From CAYJBH01 sp964370765 (GTDB taxonomy: Bacteria; Bacillota; Clostridia; Oscillospirales; Ruminococcaceae): DNA of 64,000 nt. Below the pieces are notes generated by a model that had not been told where the DNA came from, did not search any database, and saw only the letters and a program-made list of their open reading frames with translations. The stretch's first letter is position 1. Each line of letters begins with the position of its first letter. The stretch covers positions 1 to 64,000 of the forward strand of contig CAYJKW010000002.1 in assembly GCA_964370765.1 (NCBI GenBank), written 5' to 3'. The position numbers and the translations under genes were made by a program. Below, piece by piece: positions 60,964 through 64,000 of the stretch.

Positions 60964-61686
60964 ATGGATTTTTTATTAGTATTAGTGGATGTTGTTCTAC
61001 TTTTAATTCTGGGATATACCGTTTATCGGTATTTTCTCAAAGGATTTTTTGCGGCACTTATATCATTTGTCGGTTCGCTTGTAGCTATTGTTGTTTCTTT
61101 GTTCCTTGCTACCCCTATAGCAGAGCTATTGTTTGATGTGTTTATGCGCGGAAACATAACCACAAGGGTCGATTCCTCCCTTTCTGACTCACTCCCCGAG
61201 CAATCTGTCTCTGCACTTATATCCGGCCTTACCGATGGGTTTCCCGGCAGCCTTGCAGAGAGCTTAGATGGAATCAATGTTACCGACGAACTGAACTCGG
61301 TGTTTGCCGGCGAGGCTACCGGTGTAACTGCTGATGTTATCGTAAGTAGTACCGTCGCACCTATAATGATCGCAATGACAGCAACAATAATATTTTTCTT
61401 CCTTGTGTTTATAATAAAAGGTATATTTGGGCTTGTGGAAAAGGTTTTCTACAGCTTTAATAAAATACCTCTTGTTGGCCAACTTAACAATGTTTTAGGT
61501 GGCGTTGTAGGTATTCTACCAGGCCTTATAAATGCTATACTTGTGTTTGCAGTTCTTGTACTTGTTGCTATTTTCACATCAAACCAGCTACCGGTTATTA
61601 ACACTGCTGCACTTGATACAACGATAAGCGGTGGAATTTTTAATGCGCTGCTCTCGGCGGCATCCGGTTTCTTTGCACCGCAATAA
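60964..61686 (+). CDS. CvpA-family membrane protein
   Basis: A 240-residue protein with four to five helices. The opening DFLLVLVDVVLLLILGYTVYRYFLKGFFAALISF is the CvpA pattern of a helix, short charged loop and second helix, followed by a non-membrane segment and two or three further helices. CvpA proteins are linked to colicin V production in Escherichia and to cell-envelope functions elsewhere; the exact role here is unknown. AAGGAG lies before the start. Confidence 0.8.
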   Translation: MDFLLVLVDVVLLLILGYTVYRYFLKGFFAALISFVGSLVAIVVSLFLATPIAELLFDVFMRGNITTRVDSSLSDSLPEQSVSALISGLTDGFPGSLAESLDGINVTDELNSVFAGEATGVTADVIVSSTVAPIMIAMTATIIFFFLVFIIKGIFGLVEKVFYSFNKIPLVGQLNNVLGGVVGILPGLINAILVFAVLVLVAIFTSNQLPVINTAALDTTISGGIFNALLSAASGFFAPQ

Positions 61687-61767
61687 TTTCACATATTCGC
61701 CATATAAAATGTATATTATAATGGATAGATATTTATAATATTCTATCTGATTGGAGTAAACTCAACT

Positions 61768-64000
61768 ATGATATGTTCACGCTGTAAAAAGCGACCCGCG
61801 ATAATTTTTATTCAACCTATGGACTCCGAAGGTAACGGTATAGGCTATTGTTTAACCTGTGCTAAGGAGCTTGGAATTAAACCACTTGATGACCTTTTAA
61901 AAAAGTTTAATATTCCGGACAGCGATATTCCCATGATGGAAGATAGGGTAATGGGAATTATGGAAAACCTTGATTTTTCACAGATTGCCCAGATGGGAAT
62001 GCAGGCAGTATCCCCGGAAGATATGCAAGCTATGATGGAACAGGGTGATATGCCGGATAGTTTTGGCCCCCCGCCCGATGCAGAGTTTAGGCAACTAAGC
62101 GATGATCAAAAACAAGATGAAAAAAAGAAAAAGAAAAAAGGAAAGCCTGAGCCGGAAAAAAAGCGTAGGTTTTTAGATCAGTACTGTTCAAACATGACAA
62201 AAAAAGCCAAGGATGGTGAACTTGATCGCGTTATAGGCCGAGATAAAGAGATTGAGCGATGTATACAGATATTGTGTCGACGCCAGAAAAACAACCCTTG
62301 CCTTATAGGTGAGCCGGGTGTTGGAAAAACCGCCATTGTGGAGGGTATTGCCCTACGAATTGTGGCTGGTGAAGTGCCTGCACGACTTGCAGACCGTGAG
62401 ATATTTCTACTGGATCTTGCCGCACTTGTGGCCGGAACTCAATTTAGGGGCCAGTTTGAGCAACGAATAAAGGGCCTTATAGCCGAGGTACGTGCAGCAA
62501 AAAACATTATTTTATTTATCGACGAGATACATTCTCTAACCGGTACCGGTGATGCAGAGGGTAGCATGAATGCTGCCAACACGCTAAAACCGTCTCTTTC
62601 ACGCGGGGAGATTCAGGTTATAGGTGCAACAACATTTAAAGAGTACCGCAAATTCATAGAAAAAGATGGTGCACTGGAGCGTCGTTTCCAACCGGTTACG
62701 GTAGAGGAACCCACAATAGAGCAGGCAGTAGACGTAATATCTGGTATACGTGAATACTACGAACAGCATCACGGTGTAGTAGTTAGTGATTCCATTGTAC
62801 GCATGGCTGTACTATTGTCAGAGCGCTATATTACCGAGCGTTTTTTACCGGATAAAGCTATTGATCTGCTTGATGAAGCCTCTGCCTGCTGCCACCTTCG
62901 TCATCCCGTAATTAGTGAATTGCAGCTAAAAAAATCAAAGCTTAGTAAGCTACTTGAAGAGGAATCAAGCCTTGAGGAATCTGCAAGTGACGATACCGAC
63001 TACGAGGAGATCGCAAGTCTACGTAGCGATATTCTACGCCTACAAGGCAGTATAAATGAGCTTGCACCTCAGGCCGAGGATATCAAGGTAGAACCGTCCG
63101 ATATTGCACATGTTATAGAGCTGTGGACCGGTATTCCAGCAGTAAAGGTTGTAGAGGGTGAGTTTTCAAAACTTGCAGCACTCGAGCAAAATTTACAGGA
63201 GCATATTATAGGTCAGGACGAGGCTATAAAACTTGTCTGTTCTGCTATAAAGCGCTCAAGAGTTTCCATTAACGGACGCCAACGTCCTGCAAGCTTTATA
63301 TTTGTAGGGCCTACCGGTGTAGGTAAAACTGAGCTTTGCCGCCAACTGTCTATGCAGCTGTTTGATGGTGTAGAGCCTTTTATCCGCCTTGACATGTCGG
63401 AATATATGGAAAAACATGCAGTAAGTCGTATTATAGGTTCGCCCCCCGGATATGTAGGCTATGATGATGCCGGCCAGCTAACCGAAAAGGTTCGTCGCCG
63501 TCCCTACAGCATCGTATTATTTGACGAGATTGAGAAGGCACACCCCGACCTGCTTAACATACTTTTACAGGTTTTGGACGAGGGGCATATCACCGATTCC
63601 TCCGGCAGAACCGTTAATTTTGCCAATACAATTATAATAATGACCTCTAACGCCGGATCGTCCGAAAAATCCGGTGAGGTAGGCTTTAACAAAACACAGG
63701 GCGAGCTTTCTAAAAGCAAATCCGAAAAGGCTCTTTCTGAGCTACTGCGCCCCGAGTTTTTGGCAAGGGTAGATGAGGTTGTTCACTTTAAACCTCTTGA
63801 TACTGATAGTTTGAAATCTATTGCTAAACTTATGCTTGCTGAATATACCGATTCGCTACTGGAGCGTGGTATAATACTAAACTACACCGAGGATGTTCTT
63901 AGCTTCCTTGCAGGGCGCTGTGGCGGCGGTAAGTTTGGTGCACGTGACCTGCGTAGAACCCTTCGTAGGGAGTTCGAGGATAAGGTAGTAGGTCTAATGG
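61768..64000 (+). CDS. clpE: ClpE-like AAA+ chaperone with N-terminal zinc finger (C-terminus off the window)
   Basis: Hsp100 unfoldase; 744 codons are in the window and the frame is open at its end. Start ATG 61768 with GGAG upstream. The N-terminus has a C4 zinc finger (Cys3-x2-Cys6, Cys28-x2-Cys31) in place of Clp_N repeats, then an acidic/Lys-rich linker (about 100-130), AAA-1 with Walker A GEPGVGKTA (about 180) and FIDEIHSL, a short middle domain, and AAA-2 with GPTGVGKTE (about 512), LFDEIEKAHPD and LARVDEV. Zinc finger plus two AAA modules is the ClpE pattern; ClpE normally delivers substrates to ClpP. CtsR and McsB are not visible. Confidence 0.85.
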   Translation, partial: MICSRCKKRPAIIFIQPMDSEGNGIGYCLTCAKELGIKPLDDLLKKFNIPDSDIPMMEDRVMGIMENLDFSQIAQMGMQAVSPEDMQAMMEQGDMPDSFGPPPDAEFRQLSDDQKQDEKKKKKKGKPEPEKKRRFLDQYCSNMTKKAKDGELDRVIGRDKEIERCIQILCRRQKNNPCLIGEPGVGKTAIVEGIALRIVAGEVPARLADREIFLLDLAALVAGTQFRGQFEQRIKGLIAEVRAAKNIILFIDEIHSLTGTGDAEGSMNAANTLKPSLSRGEIQVIGATTFKEYRKFIEKDGALERRFQPVTVEEPTIEQAVDVISGIREYYEQHHGVVVSDSIVRMAVLLSERYITERFLPDKAIDLLDEASACCHLRHPVISELQLKKSKLSKLLEEESSLEESASDDTDYEEIASLRSDILRLQGSINELAPQAEDIKVEPSDIAHVIELWTGIPAVKVVEGEFSKLAALEQNLQEHIIGQDEAIKLVCSAIKRSRVSINGRQRPASFIFVGPTGVGKTELCRQLSMQLFDGVEPFIRLDMSEYMEKHAVSRIIGSPPGYVGYDDAGQLTEKVRRRPYSIVLFDEIEKAHPDLLNILLQVLDEGHITDSSGRTVNFANTIIIMTSNAGSSEKSGEVGFNKTQGELSKSKSEKALSELLRPEFLARVDEVVHFKPLDTDSLKSIAKLMLAEYTDSLLERGIILNYTEDVLSFLAGRCGGGKFGARDLRRTLRREFEDKVVGLM

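Noticed and set aside
1..64000. CRISPR array, prophage, insertion sequence, tRNA or rRNA
   Set aside because: No regular direct repeats, no transposase or phage genes, and no cloverleaf or rRNA sequence were seen on reading both strands.

Overview
The window is a chromosomal piece of a motile, low-to-moderate-GC member of the Bacillota, most likely an anaerobic Clostridia (Oscillospiraceae/Ruminococcaceae-like). The evidence is the recR-ybaB-SRP RNA-dnaX and glmU-prs-pth-mfd gene order, a lipobox on the TRAP binding protein, BlaI/BlaR1-type regulation, AdhE with Rex-like operators, ClpE-like and CvpA proteins, and flagellar genes with sigma-28-type promoters. I see no prophage, insertion sequence, CRISPR array, tRNA or rRNA. 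Two runs of N are scaffold joins inside genes (dctP and adhE). In both cases collapsing the duplicated bases at the edges restores a normal protein.

Layout. 1-4.6 kb (minus): an operon of an FAD-dependent oxidoreductase and a DctP-DctQ-DctM TRAP transporter, cut by the window edge. 5.1-7.6 kb: a large membrane-anchored GH25 lysozyme-like protein. 7.7-14.9 kb (minus): a surface-polysaccharide operon of ABC export permease, ATPase, two-domain glycosyltransferase, beta-CASP RNase, HisH-like amidotransferase, HisF-like protein and MTA/SAH nucleosidase. 15.1-18.0 kb: fliD-fliS from a sigma-28-type promoter. 18.1-22.4 kb: acyl-ACP thioesterase, a small membrane protein, then a BlaI repressor, a BlaR1-like sensor protease ending in a degenerate LytM domain, and an intact LytM hydrolase. 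22.5-27.1 kb (plus): rmlC, HD hydrolase, GNAT, CorA and a COG2509-type flavoprotein. 27.2-30.6 kb: a small kinase and adhE. 30.9-39.3 kb: recR, ybaB, dnaX, SRP RNA, mfd, pth, prs and a stand-alone GlmU acetyltransferase domain. 39.4-42.6 kb: membrane protein, flagellin, ung, trx and a DUF896 gene. 42.6-52.5 kb: galM, an unusual LacZ-like GH2, serA, serC, gpmI, tpiA and pgk. 52.6-55.5 kb: rpe-rnfD-rnfE-rnfA only. 55.7-58.0 kb: ahpC and an AhpF-like reductase in permuted domain order. 58.2-64.0 kb: glycosyltransferase, DUF5711-like protein, CvpA and a ClpE-like ATPase cut by the window end.

Most of the window is core metabolism: glycolysis feeding 3-phosphoglycerate into serine synthesis, ethanol fermentation under probable Rex control, peroxide defence and DNA repair. 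The parts that look new are: (1) a Rnf-like D-E-A membrane trio that has lost three of four expected Fe-S cysteines and the RnfD flavinylation motif and lacks subunits B, C and G; (2) the BlaI/BlaR1 system whose sensor is a catalytically dead LytM domain and whose operon ends in a live LytM hydrolase, with twin 16-bp palindromes at its promoter and start codon; (3) a HisH/HisF-like/nucleosidase trio in a polysaccharide operon in which HisF position 130 is Gln instead of the catalytic Asp.
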